Shown here: positions 35,039 to 44,596 of the stretch, in pieces | Layout of the letters: every line of letters begins with the position of its first letter | Numbering within the stretch: position 1 is the stretch's first letter | Source of the DNA: CAWCAW01 sp963714125 | GTDB lineage: Bacteria > Actinomycetota > Acidimicrobiia > Acidimicrobiales > UBA8190 | Direction: 5' to 3' | NCBI GenBank assembly: GCA_963714125.1 | Contig: OY970234.1 | Span: 1,364,001-1,428,000 of the forward strand | DNA length: 64,000 nt | Notes under the pieces: generated by a model | What the model was told of the DNA's origin: nothing | The model's database searches: none | Seen by the model: the letters and a program-made list of their open reading frames with translations, nothing else | Program-made: the position numbers and the translations under genes

Positions 35039-35935
35039 TCAGCGATCCCCGTCCGAGGGCGAGCCGTCCCCGCGCTCATCGCGCAGGTAGCGCTCGAGTT
35101 CGGCGGCCAGTTCGTCGCCGGTGGGGAGGTTGCCGACGTCGAGGGGGTTGCCTTCAACGGCGTCGACGTTGAGCTCGAGCTGGCGCACCAAGGCGGTGTG
35201 TTCGTCGCTCTTGACGATGAGCTCATCCACCTGACGCAAGGAACTGTCTGCCGCGGTGCGCAAGGTGGAGGCGTCGATGGACAGCCCACCGATGGTGGCC
35301 AGCCCGTCGAGGAGTGCGGCGCTAGCCCCGGGAAACGACATGCCCGCCACATAGTGCGGGACACGCGCCCACAGTCCGATGGTGGGTACCCCGGCCTCTC
35401 CGAAGGCCACTTCGAGCGCGCCCCAGACGCCCGACGGCACTTCCAGGGCGCCTTGCACCACTCCCACCTTGGCAATCATCTCGGCCGACTGGATGGGGGC
35501 GGTGGCGGCCAGTTTCACCGGTCGCGTGTGCGGGGCCGGCGCCGGAAAGGCGCCTAGGCCCACGACCATACGAACGCCCAGCTCCGCCGCCAGCCCCACG
35601 ACGGCTCGGACGAAGGAGGGCCAACGAAAGTCGGGCTCTGGGCCCACCAAATAAAGGACATCGGCGCCAGCCAGGTCGGTCCCGATGCGCATCTGGATGA
35701 CAGGCCAGGTGAGTCCTTCGTTCACGCCATCGTCGATGTGGACAACGGGCCGACGGGCCCGCTGGTCGATAAGAGATTCGCCGTCGAAGGTGGCGACCAA
35801 GTCTGTCGGTCCCGCACCGAGCAAGGTGGTAATGGCGCCGTCAGCACCGAGGCCGGCGTCCACCCAACCCTCCAAGGCCACCACGAGGACGGGGTTGGCA
35901 ACAGCACGGTTGAGGTGACGTTCGTAAATGGTCAC
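35039..35935 (-). CDS. PAC2 (proteasome assembly chaperone) family protein
   Basis: 298 residues. The GTG start at 35935 gives VTIYERHLNRAVANPVLVVA, and ALEGWVDAGLGADGAI and YLVGPEPDFRWPSFVRAVVG are typical PAC2 blocks, as is the later VWGALEVAFGEAGVPTIGLW. In archaea and actinomycetes PAC2 proteins are linked with the 20S proteasome; the bacterial role is not proven. The C-terminal 80 residues are charged and probably coiled. It lies 16 bases after the APH-type gene and is presumably cotranscribed with it. Confidence 0.85.
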   Translation of the reverse strand: MTIYERHLNRAVANPVLVVALEGWVDAGLGADGAITTLLGAGPTDLVATFDGESLIDQRARRPVVHIDDGVNEGLTWPVIQMRIGTDLAGADVLYLVGPEPDFRWPSFVRAVVGLAAELGVRMVVGLGAFPAPAPHTRPVKLAATAPIQSAEMIAKVGVVQGALEVPSGVWGALEVAFGEAGVPTIGLWARVPHYVAGMSFPGASAALLDGLATIGGLSIDASTLRTAADSSLRQVDELIVKSDEHTALVRQLELNVDAVEGNPLDVGNLPTGDELAAELERYLRDERGDGSPSDGDR

Positions 35936-35951
35936 GAAGGATCGACCATCG

Positions 35952-37016
35952 TCACGACGCCTCCAGTGTTTCGAGGGCCCTCTCCGCCAGGCGGACCACG
36001 CTGTGGGCGAAGCCGTCCACACTGGTGCGATCTCCGGCGGCGGCACCTCCGGCGTAACGGGCGTACACACCTTGCAAGATGCAGGCCAGCTTCCAATACC
36101 CAAAGGCCTCGTAGAAGTCGAGGCGCGACAGGTCACGGTCCGATGCCTCTTGATAACGGGCCCTTACCTCGGCGCGGCTGGAGAATCCCGGCGCTGCGGT
36201 GGGGCTGACACCCATCAGCGCCGCCTCGTCGCCGGGCTCGGTCCAGTACACCATCAGTAGGCCCACATCAGCGAGGGGATCCCCCAAGGTACAGATCTCC
36301 CAATCGAGTACGGCCCGCACCGTCCCATCGTCATCGAGCACGGTGTTGTCGAGGCGGTAATCGCCGTGCACGATGGCGGTGCCTTGTTGGGTGGGAATGT
36401 CCGCACTGAGGCGTTCGGCGACCGTGCTCACAATCCCCGACGTATCGATGCCGTCGACCTGGGAGTTGCGGAACTGCTCGTACCAACGGCGGATCTGGCG
36501 TTCGATGTATCCGTCGCGCTTGGCGAAGTCCCCGAGCCCGACGGCGTCGACGTCCACGGCATGCAACCGGGCCAGGGTGGCCGCCAGCGACATCCCGGCC
36601 TCGGCGCGAGCGGCCAAGTCCAACTGCTCTTCGGCCGACTGCGGGTCACGCACGATGTGGCCGTCGACGAACTCCATCACATAGAAGGAGCTGGTGTTGA
36701 CATCGAGGTCTTCGCACAAGCCGTAGGTGCGTGGCACCGGCACGTCGGTTGGCCCGAGGGCGGTGATGACCCGGTACTCGCGGGCCATGTCATGGGCGGT
36801 GGGAAGGACATGGCTGAGCGGGGGGCGCCGCAGGGCGAAGATACGGCCGGCGCCGTCGGTGACCCGGTACGTCAGGTTGGACCTACCCCCGGCGATGAGG
36901 GCGAATTGATACGGCGCCGTGGCCCCGGCCACATGGCCGGTGATCCATGCGCTGACGCGCTCGGAGTCGATGCCTTCGACGGTGGGCTGCGCCAGCGCCT
37001 CCGGGCGGCTGCTCAT
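35952..37016 (-). CDS. Aminoglycoside phosphotransferase-like kinase (phosphotransferase enzyme family)
   Basis: 354 residues of the APH/choline-kinase fold. The nucleotide-binding N-lobe shows GGRSNLTYRV and FALRRPPLSHVLPTAHDMAREYRV; the Brenner motif is IVHGDYRLDNTVLDDDG (catalytic Asp) and the DFG-equivalent Asp is in VLDWEICTLGDPLADVG. This is the subfamily often found beside acyl-CoA dehydrogenases in actinomycetes and mammals (ACAD10/11-like), whose substrates are 4-hydroxyacyl-CoAs or unknown. True antibiotic resistance is unlikely. Confidence 0.87.
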   Translation of the reverse strand: MSSRPEALAQPTVEGIDSERVSAWITGHVAGATAPYQFALIAGGRSNLTYRVTDGAGRIFALRRPPLSHVLPTAHDMAREYRVITALGPTDVPVPRTYGLCEDLDVNTSSFYVMEFVDGHIVRDPQSAEEQLDLAARAEAGMSLAATLARLHAVDVDAVGLGDFAKRDGYIERQIRRWYEQFRNSQVDGIDTSGIVSTVAERLSADIPTQQGTAIVHGDYRLDNTVLDDDGTVRAVLDWEICTLGDPLADVGLLMVYWTEPGDEAALMGVSPTAAPGFSSRAEVRARYQEASDRDLSRLDFYEAFGYWKLACILQGVYARYAGGAAAGDRTSVDGFAHSVVRLAERALETLEAS

Positions 37017-37070
37017 AGAAGCACGCTACCGCGGCATGCCTCGCCGCCCGCCCCCGGTATCGTCTCAGGC

Positions 37071-37778
37071 GTGATTGATGTCACCGACGCCACATTCGAA
37101 CAAGACGTGCTGGCCCGCTCGGATCAGGTGCCCGTCGTGGTGGACCTGTGGGCGCCGTGGTGCGGTCCTTGTCTCACCTTGGGGCCCATCTTGGAGAAGG
37201 CCATCGAAGCCACCGAAGGGGCCGTCGAGCTCGTCAAGGTGAACGTCGACGACAACCCCCGCGTGTCGGCCAGCTTTCAGGTGCAGTCGATTCCCGCCGT
37301 CTACGCGCTGCGAGACCGCCAAGTCGTCGACGGGTTCGTGGGAGCCGTTCCCGAGCAACAGGTCGCCGAGTTCATCAGTCGCCTGGCGCCCGCCCCCTCA
37401 GAGGCCGACACGCTGGTGGCGCTCGGAGACGAGGCCTCGCTGCGAGCGGCGTTGGACATCCAACCCGACCACCCCGGCGCCATTGTGGCTCTGGCCCGCC
37501 TCCTCGTCAGTGGGGGCGAACCGGCCCAAGCCCTCGAGCTCCTCGCTCGCATCCCCGAGACCCCGGATTCCCGCCAGGTGGCGGCCGAGGCCCGTCTGGC
37601 CACCCAGAACGTGCAGATTCCCGCCGATGGGGTCGACGGGCTCCTCGACGGCTTGTTGGCGCGGGTGAAGACCGACGATGTCGCCCGTCAGGAGTTCGTC
37701 GATCTGCTCGAGACCCTTGGTCCCGACGATCCCCGCACGGCCCACTATCGCAAGGCCCTGTCCGCCGCTCTGTTCTAG
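37071..37778 (+). CDS. Thioredoxin-domain protein with TPR-like tail (CnoX/YbbN-like)
   Basis: 235 residues. The first 105 form a thioredoxin fold with VDLWAPWCGPCLTLGPILEK (intact WCGPC) and cis-Pro in VQSIPAVYAL. The rest, from SEADTLVALGDEASL to the end, is a helical region of the type seen in co-chaperedoxin CnoX/YbbN, with HPGAIVALARLLVSGGEPAQALELL as a TPR-like pair. The GTG start at 37071 follows the divergent APH gene by 54 bases. CnoX proteins protect clients from oxidation and hand them to chaperones; unlike E. coli CnoX, which lacks redox activity at SxxC, this one keeps both Cys. Confidence 0.85.
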   Translation: MIDVTDATFEQDVLARSDQVPVVVDLWAPWCGPCLTLGPILEKAIEATEGAVELVKVNVDDNPRVSASFQVQSIPAVYALRDRQVVDGFVGAVPEQQVAEFISRLAPAPSEADTLVALGDEASLRAALDIQPDHPGAIVALARLLVSGGEPAQALELLARIPETPDSRQVAAEARLATQNVQIPADGVDGLLDGLLARVKTDDVARQEFVDLLETLGPDDPRTAHYRKALSAALF

Positions 37779-37788
37779 GGTCCGCTGC

Positions 37789-38619
37789 GTGCGGCTGCGC
37801 CTCGGCGACCACTGCTTCGATCTGACCCACACCGCGTTGGTGATGGGCGTGCTCAACCGCACTCCTGACTCGTTCTATGACCGGGGCGCCACCTACGAAC
37901 TCTCCAAGCTCCTGTTTCGAGCCGAGGCGCTGGTAGCCGAAGGTGCGGACATCCTCGACGTGGGCGGGGTCAAGGCGGGTCCCGGTCCCGAGGTGGATGA
38001 GGCCGAGGAACTCGACCGGGTGCTTCCGGCCATTGCCGCCTTGCACGAGCGCTTCGACGTCCCCATCTCCGTCGACACGTGGAGTGCGGCGGTGGCGCAT
38101 GAGGCCTACCGAGCCGGTGCTGTGCTCGGCAACGACATCAGCGGTTTCGGTGACCCCGACTATTTGGCCCGTGCCGCCTCGGCTGGGGCCAGCGTGGTGG
38201 CCACCCACATCCGCCTGGCGCCCCGGGTCCGTGACCCCGAGCCCCACTACGACGACGTCGTCAAAGACGTGGCGGCCTTCCTGCTCGATCGAGCCGAACG
38301 CGCCCGCCTGGCCGGAATCCCGGCCGACAAGGTGATCCTCGACGCCGGCTTGGATCTCGGCAAGACGGCCGAGCAATCGCTGACGCTGTTGCGTGCCTCG
38401 GACACCTTGGCCGAGCTCGGCTATCCGCTGTTGCTGTCGGCCTCGAACAAGACGTTCTTGGGCATGGTGCTCGATTTGGATATCGACGGGCGCGGCCCCG
38501 CCTCGATGGCGGCAGCCGCGCTGGGCGTATCATTGGGATGTCGAATCGTGCGAGCACATGACGTAGCCGGAACGCGCGCCGTGTGTCGGACGTTGGCCGC
38601 CGTGATGGGGGCCCAATGA
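37789..38619 (+). CDS. Dihydropteroate-synthase-like protein (FolP2-type)
   Basis: 276 residues with the DHPS TIM-barrel. MGVLNRTPDSFYDRGATYE holds the first signature (NxTPDSF), DILDVGGVKAGPGPEV the second (normal DHPS has DxGGESTRPG), then PISVDTWSAAVAHEA, GAVLGNDISGF, VILDAGLDLGKTAEQS and VRAHDVAGT. The loss of the ESTRP loop and of the Met-His in strand 5 resembles mycobacterial FolP2, a paralog reported not to have DHPS activity. No folB, folK or folE is adjacent. The gene is coupled to holA by an ATGA overlap. Confidence 0.75.
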   Translation: MRLRLGDHCFDLTHTALVMGVLNRTPDSFYDRGATYELSKLLFRAEALVAEGADILDVGGVKAGPGPEVDEAEELDRVLPAIAALHERFDVPISVDTWSAAVAHEAYRAGAVLGNDISGFGDPDYLARAASAGASVVATHIRLAPRVRDPEPHYDDVVKDVAAFLLDRAERARLAGIPADKVILDAGLDLGKTAEQSLTLLRASDTLAELGYPLLLSASNKTFLGMVLDLDIDGRGPASMAAAALGVSLGCRIVRAHDVAGTRAVCRTLAAVMGAQ

Positions 38620-39677
38620 CCGAGAGCGAAGAACCTCGCCCCGATGTGTCGTCGCCGGCGTTTGTGGTCCGCGGCGACGACCCGTCGTTGGTAGCCCAGG
38701 CCGTGCGTGATCTGTTGGCCCGCGTCGTTGGTGACGAGGACCCCTCCATGATCGTCGAGGAGTACGGCACCGCCGGCGGTGACGACGTAGACGTCGGCGC
38801 CGTCATCGACGCCCTCACCACACCGCCCTTTCTGACGTCTCGTCGCGTGGTGGTGGTGCGCGAGGCGGGCCGACTGACCGCGCCCGAGGGCGCCCGGCTG
38901 GCTGAATGCGTGAAGGACCCTCTCCCTGGAGTCACCCTGGTGCTCGCCGCCGGCGGGGGAACCATCCCGGCCTCGTTGGTCAAAGCGGTCACCGCCGGTA
39001 CCGGTGGCGCCATCGACACGTCGGTGGGGACAGGACGGGCCCGCACCCAGTGGCTGATCGAGCAACTCCACGCCTCCCCCCTGCGCTTTGACGCCCGGGC
39101 CGGCGCTCGCCTGGGTGCCCATCTGGGCGGCGACGTCAGCCGCTTGCGAGGGATCGTGGAGACGTTGGTGGCTGCCTACGGCGAGGGCGCCGCCATCGAC
39201 GAAGAGCGCTTGGAACCGTTCTTAGGCGAGGCCGGGTCGCTCGCTCCGTGGGATCTCACCGACGCTATCGACGCCGGTGACGACGCTGTCGCTCTCGGTG
39301 CGTTGCGCCGGCTGGTGGGGGCGGGCTCGATGCATCCCCTCGCCGTCATGGCCGTATTGCATCGCCACTACCAGTCCATGCTTCGTCTCGACGGCTCCGG
39401 CGTCACCTCGGGTGACGAGGCGGCCGCCCTACTCGGGGCCCGCAGCGTCTTTCCGGCCAAAAAGGCCATGGAACAGGGCCGGCGTTTGGGAGCGGGCCGC
39501 ATTGGCCGAGCCGTGACACTTCTCGCCGACGCCGATCTGGACTTCCGGGGTCGCAGCGCCCTGCCCGCCCAGACCGTCCTCGAGGTGCTGGTGGCCCGGC
39601 TCAGCCGCTTGGGTGCCACCCCGGGCCAGCGTCGTCCGACGGCGCGTGGACGGGGAGCCGTCAGCGGGCGTCGGTAA
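38616..39677 (+). CDS. holA: DNA polymerase III subunit delta
   Basis: Clamp-loader subunit that opens the sliding clamp, 353 residues. The AAA+-like fold without a functional P-loop is visible: FVVRGDDPSLVAQAVRDLL near the N-terminus, VVVVREAGRLTAPEGARLAE, and the C-terminal collar with LTDAIDAGDDAVALGALRRLV and MHPLAVMAVLHRHYQSMLRL. The start ATG overlaps the FolP2 stop. It converges with the MFS gene, overlapping its 3' end by 17 bases (39661-39677). Confidence 0.88.
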   Translation: MTESEEPRPDVSSPAFVVRGDDPSLVAQAVRDLLARVVGDEDPSMIVEEYGTAGGDDVDVGAVIDALTTPPFLTSRRVVVVREAGRLTAPEGARLAECVKDPLPGVTLVLAAGGGTIPASLVKAVTAGTGGAIDTSVGTGRARTQWLIEQLHASPLRFDARAGARLGAHLGGDVSRLRGIVETLVAAYGEGAAIDEERLEPFLGEAGSLAPWDLTDAIDAGDDAVALGALRRLVGAGSMHPLAVMAVLHRHYQSMLRLDGSGVTSGDEAAALLGARSVFPAKKAMEQGRRLGAGRIGRAVTLLADADLDFRGRSALPAQTVLEVLVARLSRLGATPGQRRPTARGRGAVSGRR

Positions 39678-40902
39678 ATCCCGCCGCGCCCGGCGACGCC
39701 AGGGGGGCTGCTCGACCTTGTCGACCCCATGCCAGAGTGACGAGCCAGAGCACCACGGTGGCCAGGGCGAAGCACTCACCGGCCACGCACAACGCGCTCC
39801 AGCCGGATCGCTCGTAGACGGTGGCGGCAATGGCGGAGCCGATGGCCCCGCCCACGAAGAAGATCACCATGTACGCAGCGGTCAACCGGCTTCTCGCCTC
39901 GGGGTGAAGCTTGTAGATCTCGCCTTGGTTGGTGATGTGCAGTCCTTGGGCGCCGATGTCGAGGACCACGATCCCGACCACGAGCCAGACGACGTGGGTG
40001 CCACCGGCCCACAGCGCTAGCCACGACACCGCCAGCAGAACCGTTGTCACCCCCGTCGCTCTTTTGGCTTCTCCTTTGTCGGACAACCGACCCGCCACCG
40101 TGGCCGTGAAGGCGCCGGCCGCCCCGGCCAAACCGAACAGTCCGATGATGGCCGATGAGTAGTGGTAGCGCCGTGACAGCTCGAACGCGAGCGACGTCCA
40201 CAAGATGCTGAAGGTCCCAAATGACAGCAGCCCGTACAACGCCCGCAGGCGCAGAACCGGTTCGTCTTTGACGAGTGCGAATACGGATCGCAACACGGCG
40301 CCGTAGGTGAGGGCGGTGGTCTCCTTGTAGGCCGGCAGTCGCCAGCGCAACACGGCCGCCTCGGCCAGCATCACGCCGGCGGCGACGAAGTACACGATTC
40401 TCCACGAGCCCGACGCCTGGGCCAGAGCGCCGGAAACGGTGCGGGCCAGCAGAATGCCGATGAGCAGGCCGCTCATGACCATGCCGACGACGCGGCCGCG
40501 CTCCTCGTCTGAGGCCAAGGACGCGGCGAAGGGCACCAGCACCTGGGCGAGCACGCTGGTAGCGCCCAAGACGAACGCGGCCGGCAGGAGCACGCCGGCC
40601 GAGGACGAGCTTCCCAACCACAGCAGGGCGAGGGCACTGGCGACGGCCAGTGTGGTCGCCAGCCGGCGACGTTCCATCACGTCACCGAGGGGCAACACGA
40701 AGAGCAAGCTCGCCGCGTAGCCGGCCTGGGCGACGGTCACGATGATGCCCGACAACCCCGGCGACATGTGCAGCGCTTTGCCGATGACCGGCAGCAGCGG
40801 TTGCGCGTAGTAGAGGTTGGCTACCGCCAAGCCGGTGGATACCGCCATGACGAGCACCAAGCTCCGCTTGAGCTTGTTCGTCGAGTCCTGCGGCGCGCCC
40901 AT
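39661..40902 (-). CDS. MFS transporter, multidrug/YnfM-like
   Basis: 413 residues with about 12 membrane segments. Near the N-terminus GLAVANLYYAQPLLPVIG is typical of YnfM/YceE-type efflux or sugar transporters, and PLGDVMERRRLATTL is the loop 2-3 motif. The second half starts at VFALVKDEPVLRLRALYGLLS, with FGLAGAAGAFTATVAGRLSD in helix 8 region. ATG 40902 is preferred; alternatives upstream at 40905 (GTG) or 40920 (TTG) would add few residues. Substrate unknown. Confidence 0.87.
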   Translation of the reverse strand: MGAPQDSTNKLKRSLVLVMAVSTGLAVANLYYAQPLLPVIGKALHMSPGLSGIIVTVAQAGYAASLLFVLPLGDVMERRRLATTLAVASALALLWLGSSSSAGVLLPAAFVLGATSVLAQVLVPFAASLASDEERGRVVGMVMSGLLIGILLARTVSGALAQASGSWRIVYFVAAGVMLAEAAVLRWRLPAYKETTALTYGAVLRSVFALVKDEPVLRLRALYGLLSFGTFSILWTSLAFELSRRYHYSSAIIGLFGLAGAAGAFTATVAGRLSDKGEAKRATGVTTVLLAVSWLALWAGGTHVVWLVVGIVVLDIGAQGLHITNQGEIYKLHPEARSRLTAAYMVIFFVGGAIGSAIAATVYERSGWSALCVAGECFALATVVLWLVTLAWGRQGRAAPLASPGAAGFTDAR

Positions 40903-41005
40903 CACGACGGGTATACCCAAGTTCGACGCAGCTGAGCCCTCACATCCGACGCCGCCACCACTTCGGTACCGGAACCCCGGCCCCGAGGGTCAGCGTCGGT
41001 CGGTC

Positions 41006-41287
41006 CTAGGCGTTATCAGAGCCCGCTGCCGTCAGTGCCCGAGCCCGGCGCATGATGCGGGACTTGCGGTTGGCGGCCTGGTTCTTGTGGATGACGCCGG
41101 AGGCGGCGGCTTTGTCGATCCGCTTGACCGCCAGGCGCAGCATCTCGCCGGCATCATCGGTGCCACCCTCCAGCGCGCTGAGGGCCTTCTTCGTGCGCGT
41201 GCGCAGCTCCGAGCGCACCGCCTTGTTGCGAAGGCGGCGATCCTCGTTCTGTCGGTTGCGCTTGATTTGGCTTTTGATGTTGGCCAC
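41006..41287 (-). CDS. rpsT: 30S ribosomal protein S20
   Basis: 93 residues, an rRNA-binding three-helix protein of the small subunit. MANIKSQIKRNRQNEDRR, KALSALEGGTDD and IDKAAASGVIHKNQAANRKS are characteristic, with the usual C-terminal Arg-rich tail. It diverges from lepA across 75 bases, a common neighbour arrangement in bacteria. Confidence 0.95.
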   Translation of the reverse strand: MANIKSQIKRNRQNEDRRLRNKAVRSELRTRTKKALSALEGGTDDAGEMLRLAVKRIDKAAASGVIHKNQAANRKSRIMRRARALTAAGSDNA

Positions 41288-41362
41288 GAAGGGGAGATGC
41301 TATCAGCCCGGTCAACTGGCCTCACCCAGGGCCCCTGTGGCCCCCGGTACGCTCGCAGGACC

Positions 41363-43151
41363 GTGCTCGAACGCCGCCTGATCCGCAATTTCTCGAATTA
41401 TCAGCCATGTCGACCATGGCAAGTCCACCCTGTCCGATCGAATTTTGGAGCTCACCCACGCCGTGGACCCCCGCATGATGCGGGAGCAGTACCTGGACTC
41501 CATGGACATCGAACGCGAGCGGGGGATCACCATCAAGGCGCAGAACGTGCGGGTCCACTTCAAGGACCACGTGCTGCACCTCATCGACACCCCTGGGCAC
41601 GTCGACTTCGGCTACGAGGTGAGTCGCTCTCTGGCCGCCTGCGAGGGGGCTGTGCTGCTGGTCGACGCGTCCCAGGGCATCCAGGCCCAGACGCTGGCCA
41701 CCTGTTACCAGGCCATCGAAAACGACCTCGAGATCGTGGCCGCCTTGAACAAGATCGACCTGCCCGCCGCCGATCCGGAGCGCTATGCGGCGGAGATCGA
41801 AGGGGTTCTCGGCATCGACGCGTCGACCATCTTGCACATCTCGGCCAAGACCGGGGCCGGGGTACCCGAACTGCTCGACGCCATCGTGGAGCGAGTGCCG
41901 GCTCCCGGTGGCGACGAAGACAGCCCGCTGCGCGCCCTGATCTTCGACTCGTCCTACGACCAGTACCGCGGGGTGGTCAGTTCGGTGCGGGTGATGGACG
42001 GCGTGCTGCACAGCCGGCATCGCATTCGCTACATGCAAGCGGGGTCGGTGTACGAGGTGGAGGAGATCGGGGTGCGCGCCCCGGCGCCCACTCCGACCGA
42101 GGAACTCGGGCCCGGCGAGGTGGGCTATCTGATCTCAGGCATCAAGGACGTGGGCCAAGCGCGTTCGGGGGAGACGGTGACCGACGCCCATCACCCGGCT
42201 TCCGCGCCACTGGCGGGCTATCGCGATCCCAAGCCCATGGTGTTCTGCGGGCTCTATCCCATTGACGGCGATGAGCTCACCGAGTTACGCGAGTCACTCG
42301 AGAAACTCCGGCTCAACGATTCGAGCTTCACCTACGAACCCGAATCCTCGGGCGCCCTCGGCTTTGGTTTTCGTTGCGGGTTCTTGGGCTTGTTGCACAT
42401 GGAGATCGTCCGCGAACGCCTCGAGCGCGAGTTCAGACTTTCCCTCATCGCCACGGCTCCCTCGGTGGCCTACGTCGCCCATCTCGTCAACGGGGGAGAG
42501 TTGCGTTTCGACAACCCCAGCGAGATGCCCGAGCCGACATCGCTCGACCACATCGACGAACCCATGCTCAAGGCCACCTTGATCATTCCCGCCGAGTACA
42601 CCGGCACGGCCATGGAGCTGTGTCAGGCGCGTCGAGGTGAGCTCGAGCGTATGGAATACCTCTCGCCCGAACGCCTCGAGCTCGTGTACCGCATCCCGCT
42701 GGCCGAAGTCGTGGTCGACTTCTTCGACCAGCTCAAGAGCAGGACCAAGGGCTACGCCAGCCTCGACTACGAGCCCGACGGGTACGAAGTCGGCAACTTG
42801 GTCAAGGTCGATGTGCTCATCAATCACGTCCCCGTGGATGCCTTTTCGACCGTGGTGCACCGTTCGCAGGCCGATGTCTACGGCCGCAAGATGACCGAAA
42901 AACTGCGCACGCTCATTCCCCGGCAGATGTTCGACATCCCCATTCAAGCGGCGGTGGGCGGTCGCGTCATCGCCCGAGAGACAGTCAAGGCCAAGCGCAA
43001 GGACGTCCTCGCCAAGTGCTACGGCGGTGACATCACCCGCAAGCGCAAGCTGCTCGAGAAGCAGAAGGAAGGAAAGAAGAAGATGAAGAACATTGGGCGC
43101 GTGGAGGTCCCCCAAGAAGCCTTCGTCGCCGCCCTGCGCCTCGAGGACTGA
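41363..43151 (+). CDS. lepA: Elongation factor 4 (LepA), with a one-base frameshift before the P-loop
   Basis: Translational GTPase that acts on stalled or mis-translocated ribosomes. GTG 41363 begins VLERRLIRNFS, but the frame then breaks: at 41393-41399 the sequence is TCG A ATT, with one extra A. Removing it gives IISHVDHGKSTLSDRI (the G1 P-loop), which joins in frame with ELTHAVDPRMMREQYLDS and continues without interruption to 43151. All later features are intact: G2/G3 MDIERERGITIKA and LIDTPGHVDFG, G4 NKID, G5 SAKTG, and the LepA C-terminal domain ending VGGRVIARETVKAKRKDVLA with the Lys-rich tail. Total about 596 residues when repaired. A recent mutation or a sequencing/assembly error is likely; without repair the P-loop is lost. 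Confidence 0.9.
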
Positions 43152-43183
43152 CGCTTCGGCCTGCTCCCGGTTACCGTGGGCCC

Positions 43184-44584
43184 GTGGACGGGTCCAATGA
43201 GTCCCAAGAGCAGGACCTGCGCCGGTGTGACGTCCTGGTAGTGGGCGGCGGCTATGCCGGGCTCAACGCAGCCCGCTGCATGGTGCGTCGTGGCGTTGAC
43301 GTGATTGTGGCCGAAGCCCGGGACCGGGTGGGCGGCCGGGTGTGGACCGAACAGACCGAGTCGGGTGCGGTCGTCGACCATGGCGGCCAGTGGGTCGGCC
43401 CCGGCCAAAGACATCTCTTGGCACTCGCCGACGAGTTCGGCGCCCGCACCTTTCCCACCTACAGCACCGGAGAAGCGGTCGAGCTGCGCGCCGGGGAGCG
43501 CTACCGCTACGGCGGACTCATTCCCACGTCCGATCCGAAGTCAGCCGCCGACAGCGTCGAAGCTCTCTTCGAGTTGGACCTGGCGGCGCGCCAGGTTCCC
43601 CTTGACGCCCCCCACCAGGCGCCCGACGCTGATTCCCTCGACGCCCAAACGCTCGGCTCCTACCTCGTCGACCACGTGCCGTCGGCCTCGGCGCGCCAGC
43701 TCATCGCCACGGCCACCAAGGCCATTTTCGGCGCCGAGCCCGCCGAGTTGTCATTGCTCTTCGCACTGTTCTATCTGCACTCGGGGGGCGGGTTCATGAA
43801 CCTGGCCCGCACCACCGGAGGGGCCCAGGAGCTTCGCTTCGTCGGTGGCGCCCAACAGTTCGCCATCGCCTTGGCCGCCGAACTCGGAGACCGCGTCGTG
43901 CTGTCGTCACCGGTGGTCGCCCTCGAGCACGGCCCCGATGGCGTGGTGGCCACTGTGCAGTCCGGCCGGGTCCCGTCGCGGCATATTGCCGCCCAGCGAG
44001 CCATCGTGGCCATGCCCCCCGTGCTCGCCGCCCAACTGCGTTGGAGCCCCCCTCTGCCGGCAGCGCGAGAACAGCTCGCTATGCGCGCCCCCATGGGGGC
44101 CGTGACCAAGATCCATGCCGTCTACGAAAGACCCTTCTGGCGCGACGAGGGTCTCAACGGCCAGTTGGTCGCCGACGAGGGCGCTGTGCGCTCCACCTTC
44201 GACGACTCTCCCGAGGACGGGGCGCACGGGGTGCTGGTGGGGTTCATCGCCGGCCATGAGTGTCGACTCCTCGCCGATGCCGGCCCCGCCGTCCGCCGCC
44301 AGATGGCGTTGCACGACCTGCAGCGCGCCTTTGGCGACGCCGCCGCGGCGCCCGTCGAGGTCATCGAGCAGCACTGGCCAGCCGAGCCCTACACGCGCGG
44401 CGGTCCGATTGCCGTGTTCTCGCCGGGTGCATTGAGCAGCGTCGGCCACGCACTACGGGCCCCGGTGGGTCCGTTGCACTGGGCCGGCACCGAGACCGCG
44501 TTGGAGTGGTGCGGCTATATCGACGGCGCCCTGTCATCGGGCGAGCGCGCTGCCGATGAAGTGCTCGCCGCCCTGGGCCGATAG
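43184..44584 (+). CDS. Flavin monoamine oxidase family protein
   Basis: 466 residues. The FAD-binding Rossmann motif is VLVVGGGYAGLNAARCMVRR followed by VIVAEARDRVGGRVWT (the GG motif), and the C-terminal FAD-contact block is PLHWAGTETALEWCGYIDGA. The layout with VDHGGQWVGPGQRHLL matches MAO/putrescine-oxidase-like amine oxidases. No signal peptide, so it is cytoplasmic. The GTG start is 32 bases after lepA. An SCP2-like protein and an APC amine/amino-acid permease follow on the same strand, so an amine uptake and oxidation unit is plausible. Confidence 0.87.
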   Translation: MDGSNESQEQDLRRCDVLVVGGGYAGLNAARCMVRRGVDVIVAEARDRVGGRVWTEQTESGAVVDHGGQWVGPGQRHLLALADEFGARTFPTYSTGEAVELRAGERYRYGGLIPTSDPKSAADSVEALFELDLAARQVPLDAPHQAPDADSLDAQTLGSYLVDHVPSASARQLIATATKAIFGAEPAELSLLFALFYLHSGGGFMNLARTTGGAQELRFVGGAQQFAIALAAELGDRVVLSSPVVALEHGPDGVVATVQSGRVPSRHIAAQRAIVAMPPVLAAQLRWSPPLPAAREQLAMRAPMGAVTKIHAVYERPFWRDEGLNGQLVADEGAVRSTFDDSPEDGAHGVLVGFIAGHECRLLADAGPAVRRQMALHDLQRAFGDAAAAPVEVIEQHWPAEPYTRGGPIAVFSPGALSSVGHALRAPVGPLHWAGTETALEWCGYIDGALSSGERAADEVLAALGR

Positions 44585-44596
44585 GACTCCGACGCC

